In this document: positions 50,173 to 60,612 of the stretch, in pieces
Position numbering within the stretch: position 1 is the first letter of the stretch
Layout: each line of letters opens with the position of its first letter
Assembly: GCF_009758255.1 (NCBI RefSeq)
Contig: NZ_WSEN01000009.1
Location: 62,001-126,000 of the forward strand
DNA from: Microbacterium sp. MAH-37
Lineage (GTDB): Bacteria; Actinomycetota; Actinomycetes; Actinomycetales; Microbacteriaceae
DNA length: 64,000 nucleotides
Direction: 5' to 3'
Position numbers and translations under genes: made by a program
Notes under the pieces: generated by a model
Seen by the model: only the letters and a program-made list of their open reading frames with translations
Told to the model about the DNA's origin: nothing
The model's database searches: none

Positions 50173-52275
50173 ATGACCGTGGCGGAAGTCATCTGGAACG
50201 ATCTCGACCGGAGAGCGGTGGACACCGCTCGCGTGCTGGCGGCGGACGCCGTGCAGAAGGTGGGGAACGGCCACCCCGGTACAGCGATGAGCCTGGCCCC
50301 CGTGGCCTACCTGCTGTACCAGCGGGTCATGCACCATGACCCGGCCGACACGCACTGGATCGGACGCGACCGCTTCATCCTGTCCGTCGGGCACTCCTCC
50401 CTCACTCAGTACGTCCAGCTCTACCTCGGCGGATTCGGCCTCGAGCTGTCCGACCTCGAGGCGCTGCGCACCTGGGGCTCGCTGACCCCCGGTCACCCGG
50501 AGTACGGGCACACCAAGGGCGTGGAGATCACCACCGGCCCGCTCGGCCAGGGACTCGCCTCGGCGGTCGGCTTCGCCTACGCCTCGCGCTACGAGCGCGG
50601 TCTGTTCGATCCGGAGGCCGCCGCCGGCACGAGCCCCTTCGACCACCACGTCTACGTGATCGCCGGCGACGGCGACCTGCAGGAGGGCGTCACCAGTGAG
50701 GCATCCTCGCTGGCAGGACACCAGCAGCTCGGAAACCTCATCGCGATCTACGATTCGAACCAGATCTCGATCGAGGGGGACACCGACGTCGCGTTCACCG
50801 AGGACGTGCGCAAGCGGTACGAGGCGTACGGCTGGCAGGTGCTCGAGGTCGACTGGCGCCGCACCGGCCAGTACGTCGAGGACGTGCAGGAGCTGAACGA
50901 CGCGATCGAGCAGGGCAAGGCCGAGACCGGCAAGCCCACCCTGATCATCCTGAAGACCATCATCGGCTGGCCCGCACCGAACAAGTCCGGCACCGAGTCG
51001 GTGCACGGCAACGCTCTGGGTGCCGACGAGGTCGCCGCGACGAAGGTCGTGCTCGGCTTCGACCCCGAGAAGTCCTTCGTCGTCGAGGACGCCGTCATCG
51101 CGCACACCCGCGAGCTCGCCGCCCGCGCCGCCGAGGACCGCGCCGCCTGGCAGAAGTCGTTCGACGCGTGGGCCGCCGCCAACCCGGAGCGCAAGGCACT
51201 GCTGGACCGTCTCGAGGCGCACGCGCTGCCCGAGGGCATCGAGGCCGCGCTGCCCGTCTTCGAGTCCGGCACCGAGGTGTCCACTCGCGCGGCGTCCGGC
51301 AAGGTCATCAACGCCCTCGCACCCGAGCTCCCCGAGCTGTGGGGCGGGTCGGCCGACCTGGCAGGCTCGAACAACACCACGATCTCGGGCGCGCCGTCGT
51401 TCATCCCCGAGGAGTGGTCCACGCACGACTGGAAGGGCAGCCCCTACGGCCGCGTGCTGCACTTCGGCATCCGTGAGCACGCCATGGGCTCGATCCTGAA
51501 CGGCATCGTGCTGCACGGCCCGACCCGTCCGTTCGGCGGCACGTTCCTCATCTTCAGCGACTACATGCGCCCGGCGGTGCGTCTGGCCGCACTGATGAAC
51601 GTGCCGAGCGTCTTCGTCTGGACGCACGACTCCGTCGCCCTCGGTGAGGACGGCCCGACGCACCAGCCGATCGAGCAGCTCGCCTCGCTCCGCGCCATCC
51701 CGAACCTCACCGTCGTCCGCCCCGCCGACGCCAACGAGACCGCGGCGGCCTGGCTCGAGATCCTCAGCCGGCACGGCGGCCCCACCGGCATCGCGCTGAC
51801 CCGCCAGAACATCCCCGTGTTCGCCCGAGGCGAGGGTGCGGCATCCGGCGACGAGTTCGCCTCGGCGGCCAACACCTCGAAGGGCGCGTACGTGCTCGCC
51901 GAGGCGCCGAACGGCACCCCGGACGTCATCCTGATCGCCACCGGCTCCGAGGTGCAGCTGGCCGTGGCCGCCCGCGAGACGCTGGCCGGCGAGGGCGTCA
52001 ACGCCCGCGTCGTCTCGGCGCCCTCGCTGGAATGGTTCGCCGAGCAGGACGAGGCGTACCGCGAGAGCGTGCTGCCGAAGGCCGTCACCGCGCGCGTCTC
52101 GGTCGAGGCCGGCTCCGTGCTGAGCTGGCGAGGCATCGTCGGCGACCGCGGCCGCTCGATCGGCATCGACCACTTCGGCGCCTCCGCCGACTACAAGACC
52201 CTGTTCCAGAAGTTCGGCATCACCGCCGAGGCCGTCGTCGAGGCGGCACGCGAGAGCATCAAGGAGAACGCATGA
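50173..52275 (+). CDS. tkt: Transketolase
   Basis: A 700-residue thiamine diphosphate enzyme moving two-carbon units in the non-oxidative pentose phosphate pathway. [32 protein letters not shown] with [11 protein letters not shown] (Mg-thiamine diphosphate site) and [15 protein letters not shown] are the family signatures. ATG at 50173 is 1 base after AAGGGG; the in-frame GTG at 50179 is better spaced (7 bases) and is a real alternative. First gene of a six-gene operon; its stop overlaps tal (ATGA). Confidence 0.97.
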   Translation: MTVAEVIWNDLDRRAVDTARVLAADAVQKVGNGHPGTAMSLAPVAYLLYQRVMHHDPADTHWIGRDRFILSVGHSSLTQYVQLYLGGFGLELSDLEALRTWGSLTPGHPEYGHTKGVEITTGPLGQGLASAVGFAYASRYERGLFDPEAAAGTSPFDHHVYVIAGDGDLQEGVTSEASSLAGHQQLGNLIAIYDSNQISIEGDTDVAFTEDVRKRYEAYGWQVLEVDWRRTGQYVEDVQELNDAIEQGKAETGKPTLIILKTIIGWPAPNKSGTESVHGNALGADEVAATKVVLGFDPEKSFVVEDAVIAHTRELAARAAEDRAAWQKSFDAWAAANPERKALLDRLEAHALPEGIEAALPVFESGTEVSTRAASGKVINALAPELPELWGGSADLAGSNNTTISGAPSFIPEEWSTHDWKGSPYGRVLHFGIREHAMGSILNGIVLHGPTRPFGGTFLIFSDYMRPAVRLAALMNVPSVFVWTHDSVALGEDGPTHQPIEQLASLRAIPNLTVVRPADANETAAAWLEILSRHGGPTGIALTRQNIPVFARGEGAASGDEFASAANTSKGAYVLAEAPNGTPDVILIATGSEVQLAVAARETLAGEGVNARVVSAPSLEWFAEQDEAYRESVLPKAVTARVSVEAGSVLSWRGIVGDRGRSIGIDHFGASADYKTLFQKFGITAEAVVEAARESIKENA

Positions 52276-53384
52276 GCACCCCCACCGCAGACCTCTCGGC
52301 CGCCGGCGTCAGCATCTGGCTGGACGACCTGTCCCGCACCCGCATCCAGTCGGGCAACCTGCAGCAGCTGATCGACACCCGCAACGTCGTCGGCGTCACC
52401 ACCAACCCGACGATCTTCGCGAACTCGATGACCAACCCCGACGACACGTCGTACGACGCGCAGGTGCACGAGCTCGCAGCCTCCGGCGCATCCGCCGCGG
52501 ACGCCGTTTTCGCGGCGACCACGCAGGACGTCCGCGACGCGCTGGACGTGTTCCGCCCGGTCTACGACGCCACCGGCCACGTCGACGGCCGTGTGTCGAT
52601 CGAGGTCTCCCCCGACCTCGCCCACGACACCGAGGGCACGATCGCCCAGGCCAAGGAGCTGTGGGACCGCGTCGACCGCCCGAACCTGCTCGTCAAGATC
52701 CCCGCGACCAAGGCGGGCCTGCCCGCCATCGCCGCGACGATCGGCGCCGGCATCAGCGTCAACGTGACGCTGATCTTCAGCCTGGAGCGCTACGCCGAGG
52801 TCATCGACGCCTACCTGACCGGTCTCGAGACCGCGAAGGCTGCGGGCATCGACCTGTCGACGATCCACTCGGTCGCCTCGTTCTTCGTCTCCCGCGTCGA
52901 CACGGAGACCGACAAGCGTCTCGCAGCGATCGGCACGGACGAGGCCACCGCGCTGAAGAGCAAGGCGGGCCTCGCCAACGCGCGACTCGCCTACGAGCTC
53001 TACGAGCAGACCTTCGCGGGCGATCGCGCGAAGGCGCTGCTGGACGCCGGTGCCACCCTGCAGCGCCCGCTGTGGGCGTCGACCGGTGTGAAGGACCCGG
53101 CGCTGCCTGACACCCTTTACGTGACCGAGCTGGTCGCCGCCGGTGTCGTGAACACCATGCCGGAGAAGACCCTGGAGGCCACCGCCGACCACGGTGTCGT
53201 CACGGGTGACACCGTGACCTCGACCTATGAGGCGTCCCGCGAGGTCTTCGAGGGCCTGAAGGCCGTCGGGGTCGACTTCGACGACGTCACGCAGGTGCTC
53301 GAGGACGAGGGCGTCGCGAAGTTCATCGACTCCTGGCACGACCTGCTCACCCAGGTCGCGGCGGGGCTCGAGGCCGCGCGATGA
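52272..53384 (+). CDS. tal: Transaldolase
   Basis: A 370-residue transaldolase of the long type that is fused or paired with phosphoglucose isomerase in some bacteria. [14 protein letters not shown] is the N-terminal strand, the Schiff-base Lys is in [17 protein letters not shown], and [18 protein letters not shown] follows. It overlaps tkt and pgi by four bases each. Confidence 0.96.
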   Translation: MSTPTADLSAAGVSIWLDDLSRTRIQSGNLQQLIDTRNVVGVTTNPTIFANSMTNPDDTSYDAQVHELAASGASAADAVFAATTQDVRDALDVFRPVYDATGHVDGRVSIEVSPDLAHDTEGTIAQAKELWDRVDRPNLLVKIPATKAGLPAIAATIGAGISVNVTLIFSLERYAEVIDAYLTGLETAKAAGIDLSTIHSVASFFVSRVDTETDKRLAAIGTDEATALKSKAGLANARLAYELYEQTFAGDRAKALLDAGATLQRPLWASTGVKDPALPDTLYVTELVAAGVVNTMPEKTLEATADHGVVTGDTVTSTYEASREVFEGLKAVGVDFDDVTQVLEDEGVAKFIDSWHDLLTQVAAGLEAAR

Positions 53385-54985
53385 GTGTCGCCGTCCACGT
53401 CTCGGGGGCGGTCGCCGCCGCCGTCGAGGACACCGTCCCTCGGCTGGTCGCCGAGCTCATCGCGACCCGCCTCACCAGTGGAGACGCCACGATGTGGGGA
53501 CCGGATGCCGAGGCCGAGGCCTCCATCCGACTCGGCTGGCTCGAGGCCGTGTCGGTCTCGCGGCCGCTGGTCACCGAGATCACGGCGCTGCGCGAGGAAC
53601 TCGCCGCCAAGGGCGTCGACCGCTTCGTGCTGGCCGGCATGGGCGGCTCGTCCCTCGCACCCGAGGTCATCACCCAGACCGCGGGCGTCCCTCTCACGAT
53701 CCTCGACTCCACCGCGCCCGGGCAGGTGCTGGCCGCTCTCGACGACGACCTCGCGCGTACCGCGCTCGTGGTGTCGTCGAAGTCCGGCTCGACCGTGGAG
53801 ACCGACTCGCAGCGGCGCACGTTCGAGGCCGCCTTCCGCGACATCGGCATCGACCCCGCAGAGCGGATCGTCGTGGTCACCGACCCCGGTTCGCCGCTCG
53901 ACGCCTCCGCGCGCGAGGCCGGGTACCGCGTCTTCAACGCGGACCCGAACGTGGGCGGCCGCTATTCGGCGCTCACCGCGTTCGGCCTGGTGCCCTCCGG
54001 TCTCGCCGGCGCAGATGTCTCCGAGCTGCTCGACGAGGCGGAGGCCTCGCTGCTCGAGGTCGCCATCGACACCGCCTCGAACCCCGCTCTGCGCCTCGCC
54101 GCGGCGATCGCCGGCGCCGACCCGCGCCCCGACAAGCTCGGCCTGATCACCGACGGCACGCACATCGTCGGGCTGCCGGACTGGATCGAGCAGCTCATCG
54201 CGGAGTCCACCGGCAAGGAGGGCACCGGCATCCTGCCGGTGGTGCTGCTGCCGGTCTCCCCCGAGGTCGAGACGACACCTGCCGACCTTCAGCTGGTGCG
54301 CCTCGTCGACGACGCCGACGAGTTCCATCTGCCAGAGCGTCACCACGGCGAGATCCTCGTCAGCGGCACGCTCGGCGCGCAGTTCGTGCTCTGGGAGTAC
54401 GCCACCGCGATCGCCGGCTACCTGCTCGGCATCAACCCGTTCGACCAGCCCGACGTCGAGTCGGCGAAGGTCGCGGCGCGCGGTCTGCTCGATGCGCGTC
54501 CCGAGCCCACCCCCGCTGCATTCGTGCAGGAGGGCATCGAGGTGCGGGTGTCCGACGCCGCCCTGGCTTCCTCCGGCACGATCGAGGGCGTCCTCGACGC
54601 GCTCTGGGCTCAGCTGCCCGATGACGGCTACGTGGCCGTGCAGGCGTACGTGAACCGCCTGGACCTGCCCCAGCTGCAGGGTCTGCGCGAGATGGTCGCG
54701 GCGGACTCCGGGCGTCCCGCCACCTTCGGGTGGGGGCCGCGCTTCCTGCACTCCACCGGGCAGTACCACAAGGGCGGTCCCGCCCAGGGTGTCTTCCTGC
54801 AGATCCTGGAGCGCACCGACGTGGACCTGGAGATCCCGGATCGTCCGTTCACCTTCGGACAGCTCATCGAGGCGCAGGCCGCCGGCGACGCCGCTGTGCT
54901 CGCCGAGCACGGACGTCCCGTCGTATCCCTGACCATCGCCGACGCGTCCGCCGACGTGATGGCGCTGTTCGAAGCCGCCCAATAA
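53381..54985 (+). CDS. pgi: Glucose-6-phosphate isomerase
   Basis: A 534-residue isomerase interconverting glucose 6-phosphate and fructose 6-phosphate. [15 protein letters not shown] and [16 protein letters not shown] are the two sugar-phosphate-binding loops (SIS fold), and [18 protein letters not shown] includes the catalytic His region. It belongs to the distinct shorter type that accompanies tal rather than the standard Pgi, as judged from its position and motifs. Starts within the tal stop; zwf follows 22 bases later. Confidence 0.92.
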   Translation: MSVAVHVSGAVAAAVEDTVPRLVAELIATRLTSGDATMWGPDAEAEASIRLGWLEAVSVSRPLVTEITALREELAAKGVDRFVLAGMGGSSLAPEVITQTAGVPLTILDSTAPGQVLAALDDDLARTALVVSSKSGSTVETDSQRRTFEAAFRDIGIDPAERIVVVTDPGSPLDASAREAGYRVFNADPNVGGRYSALTAFGLVPSGLAGADVSELLDEAEASLLEVAIDTASNPALRLAAAIAGADPRPDKLGLITDGTHIVGLPDWIEQLIAESTGKEGTGILPVVLLPVSPEVETTPADLQLVRLVDDADEFHLPERHHGEILVSGTLGAQFVLWEYATAIAGYLLGINPFDQPDVESAKVAARGLLDARPEPTPAAFVQEGIEVRVSDAALASSGTIEGVLDALWAQLPDDGYVAVQAYVNRLDLPQLQGLREMVAADSGRPATFGWGPRFLHSTGQYHKGGPAQGVFLQILERTDVDLEIPDRPFTFGQLIEAQAAGDAAVLAEHGRPVVSLTIADASADVMALFEAAQ

Positions 54986-55007
54986 CACCGATCGAGGCAC
55001 GGAACCG

Positions 55008-56552
55008 ATGACAGTACCCATCTCGCGCGGGCAGAATCCGCTGCGCGATCCCGACGACCGTCGGCTGAACCGGATCGCCGGGCCCAGCGCCCTGGTGATC
55101 TTCGGGGTCACCGGCGATCTGTCCCGCAAGAAGCTCATGCCCGCGGTGTACGACCTCGCCAATCGCGGCCTGCTGCCCCCGGGGTTCGCCCTGGTCGGAT
55201 TCGCACGCCGCGACTGGGAGGACCAGGACTTCGCCCAGGTCGTCTACGAGGCCGTCAAGCAGCACGCCCGCACGCCGTTCCGAGAGGAGACCTGGCAGCA
55301 CCTGCTGCAGGGCATCCGGTTCGTGCAGGGCACCTTCGACGACCCTGAGTCGTTCCGCAGGCTGCGGGAGACCGTCGAGAAGCTCGACGTCGAACGCGGC
55401 ACGATGGGCAACCACGCCTATTACCTGTCGATCCCGCCGAAGGACTTCCCGACGGTCGCCCGTCAGCTGAAGGACTCCGGACTCGTCGGCGACGCGAGCG
55501 ACGACGATCAGTGCTGGCGACGCGTGGTGATCGAGAAGCCGTTCGGCAACGATCTGGAATCGGCCCGTGCACTGAACAGCGCACTGGAGGTCGCGTTCCC
55601 GGCCGACTCGATCTTCCGCATCGACCACTACCTCGGCAAGGAGACGGTGCAGAACATCCTCGCGCTGCGCTTCGCCAACGAGCTGTACGAGCCGATCTGG
55701 AATCGCAACCACATCGATCACGTGCAGATCACCATGGCCGAGGACATCGGTGTGGGCGGCCGTGCCGGCTACTACGACGGCATCGGTGCGGCGCGCGACG
55801 TCATCCAGAACCATCTGCTTCAGCTGCTCGCCCTCACCGCGATGGAGGAGCCGATCAGCCTCTCCGCCGAGCACCTGCGCTCCGAGAAGGAGAAGGTGCT
55901 CGAGGCCGTCCAGCTGCCCGCGGACCTGTCGCTCGCCACCGCGCGCGGCCAGTACGCCGGCGGCTGGCAGGGCGGAGAGAAGGTGAACGGCTTCCTGGAG
56001 GAGGACGGGATGAACCCCCGTTCCACCACCGAGACCTACGCAGCCGTGAAGCTGGAGATCGCGAACCGCCGCTGGGCAGGGGTGCCGTTCTACCTGCGCA
56101 CCGGGAAGCGCCTCGGTCGCCGCGTCACCGAGATCGCCATCGTCTTCAAGCGCGCCCCGCATCACCTGCTCGCACGCACCTCGGAGCTCGGTCAGAACGC
56201 CCTGGTCATCCGCGTGCAGCCCGACGAGGGAGTCACGATCCGCTTCGGATCCAAGGTCCCCGGCGCCGGCACGCAGGTGCGCGACGTGACGATGGACTTC
56301 GGTTACGGACACGCCTTCACCGAGGCGAGCCCGGAGGCGTACGAGCGCCTCATCCTGGACGTCCTGCTCGGCGACCCGCCGCTGTTCCCGCGGCACGAGG
56401 AGGTCGAGCTGTCCTGGAAGATCCTCGACCCGGTCGAGGAGTACTGGGCCGCGCAGGGCGGTCCGCTCGAGCAGTACGCCCCCGGCTCCTGGGGTCCGGC
56501 ATCCGCCGACGCCCTGCTGGCCCGCGACGGACGAGTCTGGAGACGCCCGTGA
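55008..56552 (+). CDS. zwf: Glucose-6-phosphate 1-dehydrogenase
   Basis: A 514-residue NADP-dependent enzyme, first step of the oxidative pentose phosphate pathway. VIFGVTGDLSRKKLMPAVYD is the cofactor loop, and FRIDHYLGKETVQNILALRF holds the active-site His and Lys. Length is normal. Its stop overlaps opcA (GTGA). Confidence 0.97.
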   Translation: MTVPISRGQNPLRDPDDRRLNRIAGPSALVIFGVTGDLSRKKLMPAVYDLANRGLLPPGFALVGFARRDWEDQDFAQVVYEAVKQHARTPFREETWQHLLQGIRFVQGTFDDPESFRRLRETVEKLDVERGTMGNHAYYLSIPPKDFPTVARQLKDSGLVGDASDDDQCWRRVVIEKPFGNDLESARALNSALEVAFPADSIFRIDHYLGKETVQNILALRFANELYEPIWNRNHIDHVQITMAEDIGVGGRAGYYDGIGAARDVIQNHLLQLLALTAMEEPISLSAEHLRSEKEKVLEAVQLPADLSLATARGQYAGGWQGGEKVNGFLEEDGMNPRSTTETYAAVKLEIANRRWAGVPFYLRTGKRLGRRVTEIAIVFKRAPHHLLARTSELGQNALVIRVQPDEGVTIRFGSKVPGAGTQVRDVTMDFGYGHAFTEASPEAYERLILDVLLGDPPLFPRHEEVELSWKILDPVEEYWAAQGGPLEQYAPGSWGPASADALLARDGRVWRRP

Positions 56553-57484
56553 TCATCGACCTGCCCGACACCACCGTCAGCCAGATCGCCAAGCAGCTCG
56601 TCAAGACGCGCGAAGAGGGCGGCGCGGTGGCCCTCGGCCGAGTGCTGACGCTCGTCATCGCCGCGCGCAACGGCGTGGCCGAGGAAGCGATCGACGCCGC
56701 GAACGACGCCTCACGCGAGCATCCGATGAGGGTGATCGTGCTCACCGTCGGAGACGGACCGTCACGTCTCGACGCGCAGATCCGCGTCGGCGGCGACGCC
56801 GGCGCCAGCGACGTGATCGTTCTGCGCGCGTACGGCGAGGCCGCCAGCAATGCGGAGAGCCTCGTCACGGGACTGCTGCTGCCGGACGCCCCGGTCGTGG
56901 CCTGGTGGCCCGACGAGGCGCCGACGGAGGCCGCTGCCGCCCCACTAGGCCGCATCGCCCAGCGCCGGATCACGGACGCCGCGACGTCGCCCGACGTGCG
57001 CGACAGGCTCGCCCTGCTGGGGCGGACCTACACGCCTGGAGACACCGACCTCGCCTGGACGCGTCTGACGCACTGGCGTGAGCAGCTCGCCGCCGTCCTG
57101 GATCAGCCGCCCTACGAGACCGTCACCGGCGTCGAGGTGCGCGGCGCCGCCGCATCGCCCTCGACGGCGCTGCTCGCCGCCTGGCTGCAGATGGCATTCG
57201 ACGTGCCGGTGCGCTGGTCGTACGAGGACCCGGAGCACTGGCAGGAGGGCATCAAGTCGGTGCGCCTGCACCGGGCCTCCGGCGACATCCTCCTGGAGCG
57301 ACCGTCGCCCGGCGTCGCCCGGCTCACCCAGCCCGGCCAGCCCGACCAGGAGCTGCACCTGCCGCGCCGCACGCTGCGCGAGTGCCTGGCCGAGGAGCTG
57401 CGGACCCTCGACGCGGACGTGCTGTACGGTCGAGTCATCACCGATGGCTGGGAGCGGCTGGGACCGCCGGAAACGGGAGTGTGA
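56549..57484 (+). CDS. opcA: Glucose-6-phosphate dehydrogenase assembly protein OpcA
   Basis: A 311-residue protein found next to zwf in actinobacteria and cyanobacteria that activates and oligomerises G6PDH. LPDTTVSQIAKQLVKTREEG and LLPDAPVVAWWPDEAPTEAA are the family features. GTG at 56549 overlaps the zwf stop. It has no other recognisable catalytic site. Confidence 0.95.
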   Translation: MIIDLPDTTVSQIAKQLVKTREEGGAVALGRVLTLVIAARNGVAEEAIDAANDASREHPMRVIVLTVGDGPSRLDAQIRVGGDAGASDVIVLRAYGEAASNAESLVTGLLLPDAPVVAWWPDEAPTEAAAAPLGRIAQRRITDAATSPDVRDRLALLGRTYTPGDTDLAWTRLTHWREQLAAVLDQPPYETVTGVEVRGAAASPSTALLAAWLQMAFDVPVRWSYEDPEHWQEGIKSVRLHRASGDILLERPSPGVARLTQPGQPDQELHLPRRTLRECLAEELRTLDADVLYGRVITDGWERLGPPETGV

Positions 57485-57486
57485 CG

Positions 57487-58263
57487 ATGGAGCAGGCGCG
57501 CGCGGTCAAGACGGTCGTCGTCGAACCCACGCCGGCGGAGCTCGCCGCGAGGGTCGCCGACCGCTTCCTGACCAGGGTGCGCGCCCGCACCAGGGACGGA
57601 CGCGTCGCCCACGTCTGCCTGACCGGCGGATCGATGGGCGGCGCCGTCCTGGCCGCCGTCGCCGAGCATCCTCGGGCGGCGAAGGTCGACTGGTCGCTGG
57701 TGCACTTCTGGTGGGGCGATGAGCGCTTCGTCGCGCGCGACGACCCGGACCGCAACTCGCTGCAGTCCCGCGGCGCCCTGCTCGATCACATCCCGGTGCC
57801 GGCCGAGAACGTGCACGAGGCGGCCGAACCGGGCGAGATGAGCCTCGACGAGGCCGCGCATGCCTACGCCGCCGAGCTGGCGCGCTACGGCACGGACGAG
57901 CGCCCCTGGCCCTCGTTCGCGGTGTGCTTCCTCGGCGTCGGGCCCGACGGCCACATCGCGTCGCTCTTCCCGGACCGCCCCGAGGTGACGGTGACGGATG
58001 CCGCCGTGCTGCCGGTCCGGGACTCCCCCAAGCCTCCGCCGGAGCGCATCACGCTGACGCGCCCGGTGATCAACGCCTCGAAGCGCGTCTGGCTGGTGCT
58101 CACCGGCGCCGACAAGGCCTCCGCGCTCGGCCTCGCCCTGGCGGGCGCGAGCTACGCGAGCGTGCCGGCCGCCGGTGCCAAGGGACGGCGACGCACGGTC
58201 TTCTTCGTCGACGAGGCCGCCGCATCCGAGGTCTCTCCCGACCTCATCGACCGCGACTACTGA
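57487..58263 (+). CDS. pgl: 6-phosphogluconolactonase
   Basis: A 258-residue enzyme hydrolysing 6-phosphogluconolactone, the next step after Zwf. HVCLTGGSMGGAVLAAV, WSLVHFWWGDERFV and LGVGPDGHIASLFPD are the family signatures. ATG at 57487 has GGGAG seven bases before it; a GTG at 57481 that overlaps the opcA stop is in frame. Last gene of the operon; it converges with the DMT gene, overlapping by 7 bases. Confidence 0.95.
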   Translation: MEQARAVKTVVVEPTPAELAARVADRFLTRVRARTRDGRVAHVCLTGGSMGGAVLAAVAEHPRAAKVDWSLVHFWWGDERFVARDDPDRNSLQSRGALLDHIPVPAENVHEAAEPGEMSLDEAAHAYAAELARYGTDERPWPSFAVCFLGVGPDGHIASLFPDRPEVTVTDAAVLPVRDSPKPPPERITLTRPVINASKRVWLVLTGADKASALGLALAGASYASVPAAGAKGRRRTVFFVDEAAASEVSPDLIDRDY

Positions 58264-59306
58264 GAGGGGTCGTCGGGCGCACCCGCCGGCCGGGCGCCCG
58301 GCTCCCCGGACTCGGGCTGCGGCTCCGATCCTGTCGTGGGAGTGCTCCCGCGCGTGATCGCGTGCTCCTGACTCTCGCTGATCATCTGCGGGTGGTACCG
58401 GGCCAGACCGAACACTCCCCACACCGCGATGCCGCCCGCGACGGCGAACCCGATCTGCACCCACAGCGGCGCGGCATCGGCCTCGCCGAGCACGAGGATG
58501 CCGATCAGCACCGCGACGATCGGATCGATCACGGTGAGACCGGCGATCACGAGGTCAGGAGGACCAGACGCGTACGCGGTCTGGACGAAGTAGCCGCCGG
58601 CGACCGCCGCGGAGACCAGCGCGATGACGCACACCAGGGTCACCCAGTCGAACTCGCCGGCCTGGATGCGGCTGATCACTGCCTTCGCCAGAGTGGCGAC
58701 GAACCCGTAGAGGATGCCTGCGCCCGTGACGTAGAAGAGCGCCCGCATGCGGTGCCGCAGCACGAGCCAGCTGACGAACAGCAGGATGATCACGACCAGC
58801 AGGATCGCCAGGATGACGAACAGGTCGCGCTCGGTGATCGGACGCTCGGTGGCGTAGATCGCCGCGAGGGTCACGAACAGGAAGATGCCGCCCACGCAGG
58901 CGATGATCGCGGTGAGAGACTGCCTGGTCGGCGAGTGGCCCGAGATGCGGGCGTTCAGGAGCGTCGTGATCACCAGTGCGATCGCGCCGAGCGGCTGCAC
59001 GACGATCAGCGGAGCCACCGCAAGGGCCGCCAGCTGGCAGACCACGGCCAACCCCAGCATGAGGGTGCCGATCAGCCAGGAGGGCCGCGTGAGCAGTCCC
59101 TTGAGCTGCGTCATCGAAAGCCCCGTGGTGCCCTCGGTGCCGGTGATGCGCTCGACCTTCTCGACGCCGCGGTGCTGGTACTGGGCGCCCAGAGACATGA
59201 ACACGGCGCCCGCCAGGGCGAGCGGAATGCCCATCAGCAGTCCGGGGTTCTGAAACACCCCGACCAGCTGGTCCGCGACTTCCCCCGCCATCCCCGCTCC
59301 ATTCAC
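58257..59306 (-). CDS. DMT/EamA-family transporter
   Basis: A 349-residue membrane protein with nine or ten helices, from PGLLMGIPLALAGAVFMSLG to VWGVFGLARY, plus a Pro/Glu-rich cytoplasmic tail. Repeated ALVITTLLNARISG and LTVIDPIVAVLIGILVLGE fit the DMT fold with NIPA-like members. GTG at 59306 follows a minus-strand -10 box TACAGT by seven bases; ATG at 59291 is an alternative with GGAG upstream. Substrate unknown. Confidence 0.82.
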   Translation of the reverse strand: MNGAGMAGEVADQLVGVFQNPGLLMGIPLALAGAVFMSLGAQYQHRGVEKVERITGTEGTTGLSMTQLKGLLTRPSWLIGTLMLGLAVVCQLAALAVAPLIVVQPLGAIALVITTLLNARISGHSPTRQSLTAIIACVGGIFLFVTLAAIYATERPITERDLFVILAILLVVIILLFVSWLVLRHRMRALFYVTGAGILYGFVATLAKAVISRIQAGEFDWVTLVCVIALVSAAVAGGYFVQTAYASGPPDLVIAGLTVIDPIVAVLIGILVLGEADAAPLWVQIGFAVAGGIAVWGVFGLARYHPQMISESQEHAITRGSTPTTGSEPQPESGEPGARPAGAPDDPSQ

Positions 59307-59313
59307 ACGTACG

Positions 59314-59319
59314 ACTGTA
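59314..59319 (-). promoter_or_regulatory. -10 box of the DMT gene (leaderless)
   Basis: On the minus strand TACAGT ends seven bases before the GTG at 59306. Confidence 0.45.
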
Positions 59320-59349
59320 CCGGGCACGGTTCGCGAACCCGGTGCACAG

Positions 59350-59355
59350 TAGGGT
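59350..59355 (+). promoter_or_regulatory. -10 box of def (leaderless)
   Basis: TAGGGT ends six bases before the GTG at 59362. Confidence 0.5.
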
Positions 59356-59361
59356 TGTGGC

Positions 59362-59928
59362 GTGACTGTTCTTGCCATCCGCATCATGGGCGACCCGGTT
59401 CTGCACGCACGCGCGGACGAGGTCGGTGAGGTCACCGACGAGATCCGAACGCTGGTCGCCGACATGTTCGAGACCATGGACGTCGCTCCCGGCGTGGGTC
59501 TGGCCGCCCCGCAGGTCGGCGTCGCCCTGCGGATCTACACCTACTCGTACGTCGACGACGACGAGCAGCCCTGGCGCGGCGCGATTCTGAACCCGGTGCT
59601 CTGGATGACGCCGCCCGAGCCGGGCTCGCCCGACCCCGACCTCGAGTCCGAGGGGTGCCTGTCTTTCCCCGGCGAACGGTTCCCGCTGCGGCGCTCCGAC
59701 CGCGTGCTGGTCACCGGCACCGATCTCGAGGGCGAGCCGGTGCGCATCGAGGTGGACGGCTGGCGCGCCCGCATCATGCAGCACGAGTTCGATCATCTGG
59801 ACGGGATCCTCTACGTCGACCGTCTCTCGGACAGCGACTGGAAGACGGCGCAGAAGATCGCCCGCAAGCGCGGCTGGGGCCGCCCCGGCAAGAGCTGGAT
59901 GCCTGGCGTCGACGACCTCGAGGGCTGA
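59362..59928 (+). CDS. def: Peptide deformylase
   Basis: A 188-residue metalloenzyme that removes the formyl group from new proteins. The three motifs are present: GVGLAAPQVG, EGCLSFPG (Cys ligand) and QHEFDHLDGILY (HExxH-type, His ligands and Glu). GTG start behind a leaderless -10 box, divergent from the DMT gene. Confidence 0.96.
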   Translation: MTVLAIRIMGDPVLHARADEVGEVTDEIRTLVADMFETMDVAPGVGLAAPQVGVALRIYTYSYVDDDEQPWRGAILNPVLWMTPPEPGSPDPDLESEGCLSFPGERFPLRRSDRVLVTGTDLEGEPVRIEVDGWRARIMQHEFDHLDGILYVDRLSDSDWKTAQKIARKRGWGRPGKSWMPGVDDLEG

Positions 59929-59943
59929 GCCGGCACGAAAACG

Positions 59944-59974
59944 CAGCGGCCCCGCTCCGAGAACGGGACCGCTG
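59944..59974. terminator. Probable terminator between def and the VOC gene
   Basis: CAGCGGCCCCG (59944-59954) pairs with CGGGACCGCTG (59964-59974) with one mismatch and a 9-base loop. It lies between two convergent genes; no strong T tract is present. Confidence 0.5.
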
Positions 59975-59988
59975 AGAAGCCGAGCCCG

Positions 59989-60453
59989 TTACACCGCGGC
60001 GTCGGCCGCCGCACGCAGCGCGGCGACATCGATGCGGTTCATGCCTTGCAGCGCCGCGCCGGCAGCTGCCGCACGGCGCGGATCCGCGTCGGTGAGCAGT
60101 TCGACGAGCGCCTGCGGCACGACCTGCCAGGAGAGCCCGAAGCGATCCTTCAGCCAGCCGCAGCGGCTCTCCTCGCCGCCGTTCGAGACGAGCTCGTCCC
60201 AGTAGCGGTCGACCTCGGCCTGGTCGGCGCATTCGATCACGAATGACACCGCCTCGGTGAAGGGGAACTGCGGCCCGCCGTTGAGCGCGAGGAACGCCTG
60301 CCCGTCCAGCTCGAACGAGACGGTCAGGACCGGCCCGCCGTCACCCATGCGGCTGACATCGGTGATGCGCGAGTCCGGAAAGACCGACACGTAGTACTTC
60401 GCCGCGTCGAGGGCCTGTCCGTCGAACCAGAGGTTGGGGGTGATGCGAGGCAT
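59989..60453 (-). CDS. VOC family protein, PhnB-like
   Basis: A 154-residue glyoxalase-fold protein of the PhnB / 3-demethylubiquinone methyltransferase-like group. PRITPNLWFDGQALDAAKYY at the start, FPDSRITDVSRMGDGGPVLT and GWLKDRFGLSWQVVP are characteristic. AAGGA lies seven bases before the ATG at 60453; an earlier in-frame ATG (60468) lacks a better site. Function unknown. Confidence 0.88.
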   Translation of the reverse strand: MPRITPNLWFDGQALDAAKYYVSVFPDSRITDVSRMGDGGPVLTVSFELDGQAFLALNGGPQFPFTEAVSFVIECADQAEVDRYWDELVSNGGEESRCGWLKDRFGLSWQVVPQALVELLTDADPRRAAAAGAALQGMNRIDVAALRAAADAAV

Positions 60454-60583
60454 TTCGATTCCTTCCATAGGGCCGCCCGTTCGGCGGCTTCATATGTGAG
60501 TCGGAGCCGGTTCGCCATTCTCGACATCCGCGCGAAGATCTCTTGAGAATTATCCGGCGCGCGTCGTCAGATCGGAAAGAAGA

Positions 60584-60611
60584 AGGCCCGGCCTCTGAAG
60601 AGGCCGGGCCT
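60584..60611 (-). terminator. Terminator after tRNA-Asn
   Basis: A 13-base-pair GC-rich stem (60584-60596 with 60599-60611). Read on the minus strand it follows the tRNA by one base and is followed by TTCTTCTTTCC. Confidence 0.82.
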
Positions 60612-60612
60612 G

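Noticed and set aside
50008..52173. 721-codon open frame opposite tkt
   Set aside because: Transketolase motifs on the plus strand are unambiguous, and the antisense frame is Arg/Gly/Asp-rich shadow sequence.
53225..55162. 645-codon open frame opposite pgi
   Set aside because: Shadow of pgi; no promoter, ribosome site or domain.
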